Positions 1 through 7,839 of a stretch of DNA of 64,000 nucleotides are shown here, piece by piece. The notes under the pieces were generated by a model. It had not been told where the DNA came from. It saw only the letters and a program-made list of their open reading frames with translations, and did not search any database. How positions within the stretch are numbered: position 1 is the stretch's first letter; the number at the start of each line of letters is the position of its first letter. Origin of the DNA: Bacteroidota bacterium (GTDB lineage: Bacteria; Bacteroidota; Bacteroidia; Chitinophagales; Chitinophagaceae). The stretch lies in the NCBI GenBank assembly GCA_016868455.1, contig VGGV01000007.1, positions 1 to 64,000 on the forward strand. Reading direction: 5' to 3'. A program made the position numbers and the translations under genes.

Positions 1-334
1 ATTCTTTGGTCATTTTTTCAACATTCCATGATACCAGTACTCCTGCTACCAGCACAAAAGACGTCAGCAGTATCATAGCTACTGAAATACCGTCCACGCC
101 AAAATGAAAATTGATATTTGGTGAACTGAACAATTTATAACTCTCTTCAAACAGCATTTGGGCTGTGTTCCCTGCTGCCCTTTCAGCGTTATAAGCAAAG
201 AGCAGAAAAAATGAAATCCCCAGTTGGGCAAAAGAGCCCGCAAGGGAGGTCCATTTCACCTGCTCTTTATTCCGGCAGAGTAAAACTGCCAGTGCGGTCA
301 GTAAAGGGGTTGCTATAAGTAATAAAAGATTCAT
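1..334 (-). CDS. nuoM: NADH-quinone oxidoreductase subunit M, N-terminal part (runs off the window)
   Basis: This reading frame starts with ATG at 334 on the minus strand and stays open to base 1, so only the first ~111 residues are visible. It begins MNLLLLIATPLLTALAV, a membrane helix. Further on, HFGVDGISVAMILLT matches the conserved early segment of the NuoM/ND4 antiporter-like subunit of complex I. It follows nuoL by 55 bp in the usual K-L-M order. NuoM is one of the proton-pumping membrane subunits. The gene itself looks normal; its C-terminus and any nuoN lie outside the window. Confidence 0.88.
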   Translation of the reverse strand, partial: MNLLLLIATPLLTALAVLLCRNKEQVKWTSLAGSFAQLGISFFLLFAYNAERAAGNTAQMLFEESYKLFSSPNINFHFGVDGISVAMILLTSFVLVAGVLVSWNVEKMTKE

Positions 335-349
335 TTACTATATTATTCC

Positions 350-372
350 TGAAGTCACATTTTGTGATTTCA
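350..372. repeat. Small hairpin between nuoL and nuoM
   Basis: TGAAGTCACA (350-359) and TGTGATTTCA (363-372) form a 10-bp stem with one G-T pair and a 3-base loop. It fills most of the 55-bp nuoL-nuoM gap. It could be a processing or mRNA-stability hairpin; there is no T-run on the minus strand that would make it a terminator. Confidence 0.4.
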
Positions 373-389
373 AAAAGATTTAAGTTTTT

Positions 390-2348
390 TTAATTTATCA
401 TATATATAAACACGGCCGCTATTACAACCACTGCTACCAGGAAATAAATAGCATACTGCTGCACTTTTCCCGATTGCCATTTTTTTATTTTCTCTGAAAT
501 TAATTGTGTTATGTTGCCGGAAAAATTCACCAGCCCGTCCACCACATTTCGGTCAAACCAGGCAGCCGGCCTGCCAACCAGGTTGAATAAAACTTTCCTG
601 GTAATGAACAGGTATATTTCGTCTATGTAAAACTTTCTGTATGCTGTCCTGTACAGGCTGCCGAACGAAGCCGCCATTTTCTCCGGAAGGCTGTTTTGTT
701 TTTTATACAACACCCATGCTGTTGCAATGCCAATCAATCCCAGCGCCACAGGTAATATAGAAAAGTTGATATCAAAATGTGGTTTTAGCGGCGCTCCGTC
801 TGAACTTACATATTTTCCGAAGGGAATATATCCTGCACCTGCTGCACCAATTGCCAGTACGATCAGCGGCAGCATCATTACAAACGGCCCTTCTTTACCC
901 GCCGAAGCCCTGACGTAGGCGGGCTCATGATGCAAGGCATGTTTTTCATATGTCTTATTCCAGAAGATGCTGAAATAAAGCCGGAACATATAAAAAGCGG
1001 TAAGACCGGAAGTAAATAAAGCAATCCAGTAAATAGCCGGGTTATTATGATAGGCAGCAAGCAGTATCTCTTCTTTGCTGAAGAAGCCAGACAAAAACGG
1101 GAAACCTGCAATGGCCAAACAGGCGATTAAGAAAGTAATATGCGTAATGGGCATATATTTTCTCAGACCTCCCATATCCTTTATCTCATTACTGTGTATA
1201 TAGTGGATGACAGCCCCGGCGCCAAGAAACAGCAGCGCTTTGAACATAGCATGGGTAAACAAGTGGAACATAGAAGCTGTATATCCCAATCCTGCTTCGC
1301 CGCCGTACCTGGAAACACCCAGTGAAAACATCATGAACCCGATCTGGCTCATGGTGGAATAAGCCAGTACCCGCTTTATATCGGTTTGGGTACAGGCAAT
1401 GATGGCAGCAATAATTGCAGAAACTGCTCCAATCCATCCAACGGCTTCCAGCACAACCGGAGTAGTAATGGCGAAAATGGGAAATAACCTTGCCACCAGA
1501 TAAACACCTGCCACCACCATAGTAGCAGCATGTATCAAGGCAGAGACCGGCGTGGGACCTTCCATTGCATCGGGCAGCCAGATATGCAGCGGAAACATGG
1601 CGCTTTTACCGGCACCGCCCATGAACACTAATAGTCCTCCCCATGTTACGGCTGATACTCCCAAAAATGTTGAACTGACCGCGGTCTTTAACTGACTTGA
1701 TTCAGGTGAAGTGAGTGTGGCAATCATTGTATTAAAATCCAATGTGCCGGACGAATACGATAAAACCAGAATTCCAATAAGAAAACCCAGATCAGCAAAC
1801 CTCGTAACAATAAAAGCTTTTTTGGATGCCGCTACGGCACTGGGTTTGTCATAATAATATCCGATCAGCAGAAAAGATGAAACTCCCACCAGTTCCCAGA
1901 ATATATAAATCTGGAAAATGTTGGAAGAAAGAACCAATCCCAGCATGGAAAAAGTAAAAAGCCCGAGATGAGCAAAGTAAGTGGCAAACCTCTCTTCACC
2001 TTTCATATAACCTAAACTGTAAATATGCACCATCAGCGAAACAAACGTAACCACCACAATCATCATCATGGAAATGGGGTCAAGATACAGACCCATATCT
2101 ATGGATAAATTCTCAGAAAATTTTAGCCAGGTGTATTTAATAGCTATTGCATTCGTATAACGTCCGGCTGTATCAGCCGAAAAATATTCATAGGCGGTAT
2201 ACAATGCAACGGCAGTTGATACCAGCAGCAATGCTGTACCGATAATACCGGAGCTTTTGCCAAAATATTTTTTGCCAAACAGTCCCAGCAATACAAAACC
2301 TGCCCCTGGCAGTAAAGGAATAAGTGCAATGGTGGCGGCGTTTGGCAT
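390..2348 (-). CDS. nuoL: NADH-quinone oxidoreductase subunit L
   Basis: This is the largest antiporter-like membrane subunit of complex I (652 residues; the family is usually 600-680). It carries many transmembrane helices and the conserved segment LHIWLPDAMEGPTPVSALIH around residue 255, with the helix-breaking region and Lys residues used in proton translocation. The early motif YLDPISMMMIVVVTF is typical of NuoL/ND5. The C-terminal part (KFYIDEIYLFITRKVLF onward) matches the lateral helix region. ATG at 2348 lies one base after the nuoK stop, so the genes are translationally coupled. No frameshift or missing segment is seen. Confidence 0.97.
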   Translation of the reverse strand: MPNAATIALIPLLPGAGFVLLGLFGKKYFGKSSGIIGTALLLVSTAVALYTAYEYFSADTAGRYTNAIAIKYTWLKFSENLSIDMGLYLDPISMMMIVVVTFVSLMVHIYSLGYMKGEERFATYFAHLGLFTFSMLGLVLSSNIFQIYIFWELVGVSSFLLIGYYYDKPSAVAASKKAFIVTRFADLGFLIGILVLSYSSGTLDFNTMIATLTSPESSQLKTAVSSTFLGVSAVTWGGLLVFMGGAGKSAMFPLHIWLPDAMEGPTPVSALIHAATMVVAGVYLVARLFPIFAITTPVVLEAVGWIGAVSAIIAAIIACTQTDIKRVLAYSTMSQIGFMMFSLGVSRYGGEAGLGYTASMFHLFTHAMFKALLFLGAGAVIHYIHSNEIKDMGGLRKYMPITHITFLIACLAIAGFPFLSGFFSKEEILLAAYHNNPAIYWIALFTSGLTAFYMFRLYFSIFWNKTYEKHALHHEPAYVRASAGKEGPFVMMLPLIVLAIGAAGAGYIPFGKYVSSDGAPLKPHFDINFSILPVALGLIGIATAWVLYKKQNSLPEKMAASFGSLYRTAYRKFYIDEIYLFITRKVLFNLVGRPAAWFDRNVVDGLVNFSGNITQLISEKIKKWQSGKVQQYAIYFLVAVVVIAAVFIYMIN

Positions 2349-2349
2349 A

Positions 2350-2664
2350 TCAGTATTTCAGATCTTCGGCGTTTTCCACATCAATGGAATGATGACTGCG
2401 ATACAGGTTAATAATAATGGCAATGGCAACGGCTGCTTCAGCAGCAGCAATGGCGATAATAAATACCGTAAAGAACAACCCGTCCATTTTTTCAGGCCAC
2501 AGGTATTTATTAAAAGCAATAAAATTCAGGTTCACACTGTTCAATATCAGTTCTATGCTCATCAGCATGGTGATAAGGTTCCTTCGTGTAAAGAAACCAT
2601 ATACGCCGATGAAGAACAGCGCTGCGCTGATGAATAAAAGATGATATAGTCCCGGTTGTATCAT
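2350..2664 (-). CDS. nuoK: NADH-quinone oxidoreductase subunit K
   Basis: This small complex I membrane subunit has 104 residues and three predicted helices. It contains the signature MLMSIELILNSVNLNFIAF (about residues 33-51) with the conserved membrane Glu of helix 2, and AIAAAEAAVAIAI with the Glu of helix 3; both Glu residues belong to the proton path. It is tightly coupled to nuoL. Upstream it is separated from nuoJ by a four-helix-bundle gene and repeats, which is not usual because nuoJ and nuoK normally abut. Confidence 0.96.
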   Translation of the reverse strand: MIQPGLYHLLFISAALFFIGVYGFFTRRNLITMLMSIELILNSVNLNFIAFNKYLWPEKMDGLFFTVFIIAIAAAEAAVAIAIIINLYRSHHSIDVENAEDLKY

Positions 2665-3176
2665 AATGAATAATGAACATTGAACAAGGAATAACGAACA
2701 CCGAAGTAAATCTTACTTATCGTCATTATTTTTCCTTTTTTGCTTTTTCTCATCCTCTAAATTTTTCTTTGCAGTTTCCAGGCTTTTGACAAAAATTGAA
2801 ATCAATTCATTGCTCTCAGCCATAGCTTTATCAACAATTTCCATCTTATCGGTCAGCGGCACTCGCTTTATTATTGTCAAAGCATTTTTAGTTTCCCTCA
2901 GTTCTTTTAAAACCACTTTGATTTTATGAATAAAATCTGGTCTTGATTCTGCGCTTTGCGCCTCTCCATAATGCAATGCCGGCGAAGTTCCCGAACGAAC
3001 AAGCTGTCCTCCTACATGAATACCCGCCCTCGTGTTATGAAGGCTTTCTGTTATCCGGATAATTTGAACTGCAAATTCAATAAGCCGCTCTTCTAAATCA
3101 TATTTTCGTTTTATCTCCATTCTTTAATTTCTTTATTTCATCATTCAGTGTTCCTTGTTCAATGTTCGTTATTTTT
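2665..3176. mobile_element. Candidate small element: four-helix-bundle ORF bounded by inverted repeats, inserted between nuoJ and nuoK
   Basis: The 17-mer GAACATTGAACAAGGAA at 2675-2691 recurs exactly as its reverse complement at 3151-3167. Between the arms lies one ORF (2713-3120). The left arm continues through 2710 with CCGAAGTAAA. The whole segment 2682-2710 matches the reverse complement of 6555-6583 (nuoC-nuoD gap) at 27 of 29 positions. The right arm runs into the 3' end of nuoJ, whose last codons it supplies. That the arms and ORF moved as a unit is inference; no transposase and no clear target duplication is seen. Exact outer ends are uncertain. Confidence 0.45.
2713..3120 (-). CDS. 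Four-helix-bundle protein (23S rRNA intervening-sequence / S23 family)
   Basis: The 135-residue product fits the small four-helix-bundle family that includes ORFs of 23S rRNA intervening sequences and the Avd proteins of retroelements. Visible marks are LEERLIEFAVQIIRI near the start, then GGQLVRSGTSPALHYGEAQ around residues 37-55 (family pattern: Q..RS..S...N..E). Long amphipathic helices follow, and the tail is very Lys-rich and charged. The function of the family is not settled. It interrupts the nuo operon in the same direction, and its start overlaps the 3' end of nuoJ by 23 bp. No reverse transcriptase or variable repeat lies nearby, so a retroelement role is not supported here. Confidence 0.8.
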   Translation of the reverse strand: MEIKRKYDLEERLIEFAVQIIRITESLHNTRAGIHVGGQLVRSGTSPALHYGEAQSAESRPDFIHKIKVVLKELRETKNALTIIKRVPLTDKMEIVDKAMAESNELISIFVKSLETAKKNLEDEKKQKRKNNDDK

Positions 3177-3682
3177 CTTTCCCTTATTGCAATTACAATA
3201 CATCCCACCATGGCTGCCAGCAATAACATTGATATTACCTCAAACGGCAGTGCATAACCACTTTCTTCCACATTCAGCATTTGCCTGCCAATATCCCGCA
3301 CAGTTGGCGATGGTGCCTCATGGTTCAGGGTAATGAACTCATGCTGGTACACCTGCACCATTGCCAGGGCAAATCCGGAAAAAACGGCCAATGCCGAAAA
3401 AATCTTTCTTTCAGTTTTTTGTTTTGGCATTTTTTCACCTGCCTGATGGGTCAGAAAAATGGAAAAGATGATCAATACTGCTATTCCTCCGGCATACACC
3501 ACTATCTGCACCGCCGCAATGAACTCATACTGCAGCCAGAAGTAAATACCGGCAACGCCTATAAGAGAAAATAAAAGATAAATAGCAGCACGGAAAATCT
3601 GTCTTGTGGTTACAGACAACAGACCACAAACAAGCGTCAGCCCTGCCAATAAATAAAATAGTATTTCTGAACCAATCGTCAT
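3098..3682 (-). CDS. nuoJ: NADH-quinone oxidoreductase subunit J
   Basis: This complex I membrane subunit has five predicted helices. The segments AAIYLLFSLIGVAGIYFWL and FIAAVQIVVYAGGIAVLIIF match the conserved NuoJ core, including the VYAGGI motif of helix 3. I take ATG at 3682 (MTIGSEILFY) rather than a TTG seven codons upstream, giving 194 residues. The last ~24 residues (TNIEQGTLNDEIKK and on) lie outside the membrane domain and are encoded by the right arm of the inverted repeat that borders the next gene. The native C-terminus therefore appears to have been replaced or extended by repeat sequence. Confidence 0.93.
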   Translation of the reverse strand: MTIGSEILFYLLAGLTLVCGLLSVTTRQIFRAAIYLLFSLIGVAGIYFWLQYEFIAAVQIVVYAGGIAVLIIFSIFLTHQAGEKMPKQKTERKIFSALAVFSGFALAMVQVYQHEFITLNHEAPSPTVRDIGRQMLNVEESGYALPFEVISMLLLAAMVGCIVIAIRERKITNIEQGTLNDEIKKLKNGDKTKI

Positions 3683-3704
3683 TAATGATCTTTCTTCTTT
3701 CAAA

Positions 3705-3736
3705 CTCTAAAGTCCCCCTTCACTGGGGATTTAGAG
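3705..3736. repeat. Palindromic intergenic repeat between nuoI and nuoJ
   Basis: CTCTAAAGTCCCC (3705-3717) and GGGGATTTAGAG (3725-3736) pair almost completely, with a 7-base spacer. Sequences of this AAGTCCCC..GGGGATTT type are familiar multi-copy intergenic palindromes in Bacteroidota. It ends 2 bp before the nuoI stop codon. Confidence 0.6.
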
Positions 3737-3738
3737 GG

Positions 3739-4227
3739 TTATTCCACCCCTTCCATGATTTTAGAACCAGGGGTATTCAAAATTTTTATCAGTTTATTCC
3801 TGTCAAACACACTATGCTCAAAAGTTTGCGCCATTTTAATGGCATCTGAAGGGCAGGCTTCTATACACAGGTTGCACATTGTACACAGTTCCAGGTGATA
3901 TACCAGTTTATCAATTGCCTTCTTTTTTTTGCCTTCCGGTGTCATTTCGTTTTTGAAAATAACCTTCAGCGATCCGTTGGGGCAAGCCAGCTCACAGGCC
4001 TGGCAACCCGTACAGCGGTGTTCGTTGTTTTCGTTGTGTGGCATCACCACTTCACCTTTGAAACGTTCAGGCAGGTTCAGCTCTTTCCTGTTATCAGGAT
4101 ATTGCTGAGTTATTATTTCTTTGTGATGGGTGAAATAATAACCCGTCCGCTTCATACCTTTCAGCAGCGATTTAAAACCGCTCCAAACATCTGATATATA
4201 CTTGCCTGCTCCCATTATAAATGCCAT
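3739..4227 (-). CDS. nuoI: NADH-quinone oxidoreductase subunit I (two 4Fe-4S clusters)
   Basis: This peripheral-arm subunit carries electrons towards the quinone site. Two ferredoxin motifs are complete: CTGCQACELACP and CTMCNLCIEACP, each C-x2-C-x2-C-x3-C-P. The open frame extends upstream into nuoH, but MAFIMGAGKYISDVW fits a NuoI start, so I use ATG at 4227 (162 residues, 13 bp overlap with nuoH). The ATG at 4215, in a TAATG overlap with the nuoH stop, is an equally reasonable start. It retains the normal contacts to NuoH and NuoB even though the NADH module genes are absent from this operon. Confidence 0.94.
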   Translation of the reverse strand: MAFIMGAGKYISDVWSGFKSLLKGMKRTGYYFTHHKEIITQQYPDNRKELNLPERFKGEVVMPHNENNEHRCTGCQACELACPNGSLKVIFKNEMTPEGKKKKAIDKLVYHLELCTMCNLCIEACPSDAIKMAQTFEHSVFDRNKLIKILNTPGSKIMEGVE

Positions 4228-5291
4228 TTTAAAATTGCCATTGCTGTTACCAGTAACAGGTTGATCATACTGATCGGTAAAAGGTATTTCCATTCCAGGT
4301 TCAGCAATTGGTCGATTCTCAATCTTGGGAATGTCCACCGGAACCACATGATCAGGAATATCAGGAAAAATGTTTTTCCAAAGAACCACACACTTGATGG
4401 GATATAATCCATCGCATGGTTAAAACCTTCCCAGCTGCCGATATGCAAGGGTATTGGTCCACCCAGGAACAAAGTAGCGCCGATTGCACAAACAATAAAA
4501 ACATTCACATATTCTGCCAGAAAGAAAAGAGCGAATTTCATCCCGGAATACTCAGTATGAAATCCGGCTGTCAGTTCACTTTCCGCTTCTGCCATATCAA
4601 AGGGCGCCCGGTTGGTTTCTGCTGTAACGGCAATAATGAAAGTGACAAAAGCTATCCATACCGGTAAATGTCCTTTGAATATCCACCAGCCATCTGCCTG
4701 TGAACCGACAATATCTGATACCTGTAAACTTCCCGCCAATACCACAATTGCCAAAACAGAAAGCCCGGCTGATAATTCATAACTCACAATCTGGGCGCCG
4801 CTGCGCATAGCCCCAAGCAGTGAATATTTATTATTACTGGCCCAGCCCGCCATCAAAACACTAATCACAGACAGGGAAGAGATTGCAGAAACATACAGCA
4901 CACCAATATTTATATCCCACAACTGGAAGTTTCCTGCAAAAGCAATCGGCGCCAGCAAGAGCATGGTAACGATCATGGCAATGAAAGGCGCCAGATTAAA
5001 CAAAAATTTATCAGCACCTGCAGGCGTCATTCCTTCTTTTACAATCAGTTTGACTGTATCGGCAAGCGACTGGAAAATTCCTTTCGGGCCCACCCTGTTG
5101 GGGCCAAGCCTTATCTGCATCCATGCTGAGACCTTTCTTTCCATGATCACCAGCACCAGCCCGAGTACAGCAAATAACCCAATTACAGCAACACCAGCAA
5201 GGACCATTTCTATTATCAAGGTCCAGGTCGGGTTGAAGTTCCCACTCAGCCATTCATGAATACTGTTCGATATGTCTGAAAAACTCCACAT
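4215..5291 (-). CDS. nuoH: NADH-quinone oxidoreductase subunit H
   Basis: This 358-residue membrane subunit forms the quinone chamber at the junction of the two arms. Conserved pieces include MERKVSAWMQIRLGPNRVGP (about residues 50-69), GILQ-like IFQSLADTVKL, and the acidic loop AEAESELTAGFHTEYSGMKFALFFLAEY near residue 235, a hallmark of NuoH/ND1. In the standard operon nuoG precedes nuoH; here nuoD does, across a 72-bp gap that holds only an inverted repeat. The gene is intact. Confidence 0.97.
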   Translation of the reverse strand: MWSFSDISNSIHEWLSGNFNPTWTLIIEMVLAGVAVIGLFAVLGLVLVIMERKVSAWMQIRLGPNRVGPKGIFQSLADTVKLIVKEGMTPAGADKFLFNLAPFIAMIVTMLLLAPIAFAGNFQLWDINIGVLYVSAISSLSVISVLMAGWASNNKYSLLGAMRSGAQIVSYELSAGLSVLAIVVLAGSLQVSDIVGSQADGWWIFKGHLPVWIAFVTFIIAVTAETNRAPFDMAEAESELTAGFHTEYSGMKFALFFLAEYVNVFIVCAIGATLFLGGPIPLHIGSWEGFNHAMDYIPSSVWFFGKTFFLIFLIMWFRWTFPRLRIDQLLNLEWKYLLPISMINLLLVTAMAILKWHL

Positions 5292-5313
5292 TACTACTCC
5301 ATATTTTAGATTT

Positions 5314-5362
5314 CAGATTGCAGATTTCAATCTGAAGGCTACAATCGCCAATCTGCAATTTG
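5314..5362. repeat. Inverted repeat at the nuoD-nuoH junction, where nuoEFG would normally be
   Basis: CAGATTGCAGATT (5314-5326) pairs with AATCTGCAATTTG (5350-5362) at 12 of 13 positions. It belongs to a different repeat type from those in the neighbouring nuo gaps. It abuts the nuoD stop codon. Its position at the missing nuoEFG site is suggestive of a deletion scar but does not prove one. Confidence 0.55.
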
Positions 5363-5363
5363 T

Positions 5364-6500
5364 TTACCTGTCAATATCGGGAATCACTAAATCCAGTGTC
5401 CCCATCATCGCAATCAGGTCACCAATCTTTCCGCCTCTGGCTATTTTATCTAAAACAGAAAGGTTGGAAAAACCCGGTGAACGAAATTTGATCCTGTAAG
5501 GAGTCGTTCCTCCTTCACTTACAATATAAACTCCCAGTTCACCTCTGGCCGTTTCCACTCTTGTATAAAATTCTCCTTTGGGTAATTTCAATACGGCTTT
5601 TGTCTTTGCCTGGAAATCACCTGTGGGTATATTATCTATCAGTTGTTCAATAATTCTTATTGACTGGTTCATCTCCCGTATTCTAATGAGATAACGGGCA
5701 AAAGAATCGCAGCCGGTTTCCAATATTTCATCAAATTCCAGCTTATCATAGATCTCATAAGGGTAAACTTTTCGTACATCACAACTTACGGCGCTGCCTC
5801 TTGCCACGGGACCTGTGCAACCATAAGAAATAGCATCCTCTGCGCTCAGGATGCCCACACCTTTCATCCGGTTTTGAAATATCACATTGCCGGTTACCAG
5901 TTCATCATATTCATGAATCTTTCTTTTATAAAGCTGCAGGAAATCTTTTACCCTTTTTTGAAAATTGGGATGAATATCCTGCATCACACCGCCCGGTACC
6001 ATATAATTCATCGTAAGGCGGGCGCCACAGGTTTCTTCCATAATGTCATTGATCGTTTCTCTTTCCCTGAAGGCATGAAAGAAAGGAGTGAATGCGCCGA
6101 GGTCCATTGCCATAGCGCCCCACCAGAGTTCATGAGATGCAATACGGGTCAGTTCATCCATCAGTACCCTGATCACTTTTGCCCTTTCAGGTATTTCAAC
6201 CTGTAAACCTTTCTCAACACATAAAGCACAGGCATGATTATTTATGTGTGCTGATAAATAATCCATCCGGCTGGTAACATAAATAAATTGCCGGTAGCTC
6301 AGGCTCTCACACATTTTTTCAATAGAACGGTGAATATAGCCGAGATGCGGCTCTACTTTTTTGATTGTTTCACCATTCAGCGTAATCACAAGATGAAGAA
6401 CACCATGGGTGGCAGGGTGCTGCGGTCCGACGTTGATGATCATATCACCGCCTTCGCCGGTAGCTGTAAAATCTTTTACTATTTCTGTTTCTCTGTACAT
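5364..6500 (-). CDS. nuoD: NADH-quinone oxidoreductase subunit D (49 kDa-type)
   Basis: NuoD lines the quinone-reduction site with NuoB and is related to the large subunit of NiFe hydrogenases. Visible motifs are INVGPQHPATHGVLHLV near the N-terminus, with the conserved His residues of the quinone site, LGYIHRSIEKM, and the C-terminal DLVIPDIDR ending typical of NuoD. I chose ATG at 6500 (MYRETEIVKDF, 378 residues). A longer version from GTG at 6518 would add residues encoded only by the flanking repeat. NuoD is not fused to NuoC here. Confidence 0.96.
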   Translation of the reverse strand: MYRETEIVKDFTATGEGGDMIINVGPQHPATHGVLHLVITLNGETIKKVEPHLGYIHRSIEKMCESLSYRQFIYVTSRMDYLSAHINNHACALCVEKGLQVEIPERAKVIRVLMDELTRIASHELWWGAMAMDLGAFTPFFHAFRERETINDIMEETCGARLTMNYMVPGGVMQDIHPNFQKRVKDFLQLYKRKIHEYDELVTGNVIFQNRMKGVGILSAEDAISYGCTGPVARGSAVSCDVRKVYPYEIYDKLEFDEILETGCDSFARYLIRIREMNQSIRIIEQLIDNIPTGDFQAKTKAVLKLPKGEFYTRVETARGELGVYIVSEGGTTPYRIKFRSPGFSNLSVLDKIARGGKIGDLIAMMGTLDLVIPDIDR

Positions 6501-6504
6501 TTTT

Positions 6505-6592
6505 TGAATATTGAACACAGAACAAGGAATGAAGAATGATGAAGTGCTGCATGTTTTACTTCGGAGTTCATTATTCCTTGTTCATTATTCAG
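6505..6592. repeat. ORF-less inverted repeat (MITE-like) between nuoC and nuoD, related to the S23-ORF element
   Basis: GAACAAGGAAT (6520-6530) recurs as its exact reverse complement at 6573-6583, with about 42 bases between. Read on the minus strand, 6583-6555 matches 2682-2710 of the nuoK-nuoJ element at 27 of 29 positions, including the shared CCGAAGTAAA. The element fills nearly the whole nuoC-nuoD gap and abuts the nuoD start. It looks like a deletion derivative of the longer element, keeping the ends and losing the ORF. Confidence 0.6.
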
Positions 6593-7047
6593 AGTTTAAT
6601 CATATTAACCGGGTCTTCAAAATCCTTCCGCAACGGGTTCTTCCCTTCCCATCCGTCCGGCAGTATCAGCAACCGCAGATCAGGATGGTTCAGAAAATTC
6701 ACCCCAAACATTTCATAGACTTCCCTTTCATGAAACTCTGCTGTACGCCATATATGTGAAACCGTTTCTATTTCCGGGTTACCTCTGTCCAGTTTTACTT
6801 TCACTACCATATTATGCCTGTATTGTGTAGATGTAAGGTGATACACCATGGTAAGATGTGTTTTCCAGTCAAGACAAGTAAGGCAAAAGAGATAATCAAA
6901 AAACAGAGATGAGTCCTTACGCAACTGCTGCATGAAAGAAAGTAAATCGGCCGCTCCCACATTTATATTAATAAACTCGCCGCCTTCTTCATAAGTAACA
7001 GAAGGTTGTAATTCAGTTAGTTTTATTTTTAATTCTTCAATTGTCAT
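6589..7047 (-). CDS. nuoC: NADH-quinone oxidoreductase subunit C (30 kDa-type)
   Basis: The 152-residue product matches NuoC: the central SLFFDYLFCLTCLDW and the C-terminal signature HEREVYEMFGVNFLNHPDLRR-like stretch (actual: EREVYEMFGVNFLNHPDLR) followed by LPDGWEGKNPLRKDF. NuoC packs against NuoD at the base of the peripheral arm and carries no cofactor. It is a separate gene, with its own start ATTG-ATG at 7047 and a stop just inside the border of the downstream repeat. Confidence 0.95.
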   Translation of the reverse strand: MTIEELKIKLTELQPSVTYEEGGEFININVGAADLLSFMQQLRKDSSLFFDYLFCLTCLDWKTHLTMVYHLTSTQYRHNMVVKVKLDRGNPEIETVSHIWRTAEFHEREVYEMFGVNFLNHPDLRLLILPDGWEGKNPLRKDFEDPVNMIKL

Positions 7048-7073
7048 TAGTACTCTTATTTCTTTGAGTTTCT

Positions 7074-7124
7074 AAAGCCCCTCCTTGGGGGGGGTGGGGA
7101 GGCTTTCCCTTCAGGTTAGGGGAG
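7074..7124. repeat. G/C-rich palindromic repeat between nuoB and nuoC
   Basis: AAAGCCCCTCC opens at 7074 and GGGGAGGCTTT closes the first copy; a second partial copy (TTCAGGTTAGGGGAGGCC) runs to about 7124 and overlaps the nuoB 3' end. This AAGCCCCTCC..GGGGAGGCTT type is a common Bacteroidota intergenic palindrome. Confidence 0.55.
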
Positions 7125-7686
7125 GCCTTTGTTCTTTTGTGAGCCCGGCCTTAATTTTTTCCTGTAATGTTATCAGCGCATGCAACAAAGCTTCCGGCCT
7201 TGGCGGACAGCCTGCAACATACACATCCACCGGTATCACATGGTCTGCACCTTTTACAACAGAATAAGTATTATAGAAAAAGGGTCCGCCGCTGATGGCG
7301 CAGGCTCCCATGGCAATAACATATTTGGGATCCGCCATCTGGTCGTAGAGTCTTTTTAAAACCGGGGCCATTTTATTAACAATAGTACCAGCTATAATAA
7401 TTACATCTGCCTGCCGGGGAGTTGCTCTTGCCACTTCAAAACCAAACCTGGAGAAATCATATTTCGCTGAAGCGGTAGCCATCATTTCAATACCGCAGCA
7501 ACTGGTGGCAAACGTAAGCGGCCAGAGTGAGTTGGCTCTTGCCCAGTTGATCAGGTCATCCAGCTTGCTCAGCACCACTTCACCGCCTGCCAGGTTATGC
7601 ACCTCTCCCGGAAAAGTATCTTCCAGTTTTTCCGGCATCTGGGGCATTATCATTTTACTGTCTGCTATTTTTATTTCTTCGGTCAT
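7111..7686 (-). CDS. nuoB: NADH-quinone oxidoreductase subunit B (N2 cluster)
   Basis: NuoB holds the terminal 4Fe-4S cluster N2 that reduces quinone. The tandem-Cys motif is present in [11 protein letters not shown] (about residues 62-72), followed by [10 protein letters not shown] and [10 protein letters not shown], which provide the remaining cluster ligands. Its 191 residues include a short variable N-terminus ([20 protein letters not shown]). The last residues (KEQRPPLT) run into the downstream G/C-rich repeat, so the extreme C-terminus may also be repeat-derived. Confidence 0.96.
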   Translation of the reverse strand: MTEEIKIADSKMIMPQMPEKLEDTFPGEVHNLAGGEVVLSKLDDLINWARANSLWPLTFATSCCGIEMMATASAKYDFSRFGFEVARATPRQADVIIIAGTIVNKMAPVLKRLYDQMADPKYVIAMGACAISGGPFFYNTYSVVKGADHVIPVDVYVAGCPPRPEALLHALITLQEKIKAGLTKEQRPPLT

Positions 7687-7839
7687 AAGCCCATCCTAGC
7701 CTTCCGAGAGGGAAGGAACTAAGTCGTTTATTAATTTAGTTACACTTTTCAAAATAAAAATTAAAATCAAATTTACTTTTCAAATACGCTGGCCTTGTGT
7801 GTTGATGGCCTCCCCCTGCAGGGGGAGGTCGGGAGGGGA
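7687..7839. repeat. nuoA-nuoB gap with a perfect G/C palindrome
   Basis: The 153-bp gap holds a perfect 20-bp palindrome, CCTCCCCCTG plus its complement, at 7809-7828, followed by GGGAGGGG next to the nuoA stop. A second partial palindrome (CTTCCGAGAGGGAAGG) lies near 7700-7715. Nothing that looks like a gene is present. The length and the hairpins make this the loosest junction in the operon. Confidence 0.55.

Noticed and set aside
2713..3120. Four-helix-bundle gene as an Avd protein of a diversity-generating retroelement
   Set aside because: No reverse transcriptase, template repeat or variable repeat was seen near it.
6501..6518. Longer NuoD from a GTG at 6518
   Set aside because: The extra residues are encoded only by the flanking repeat; ATG at 6500 fits better.
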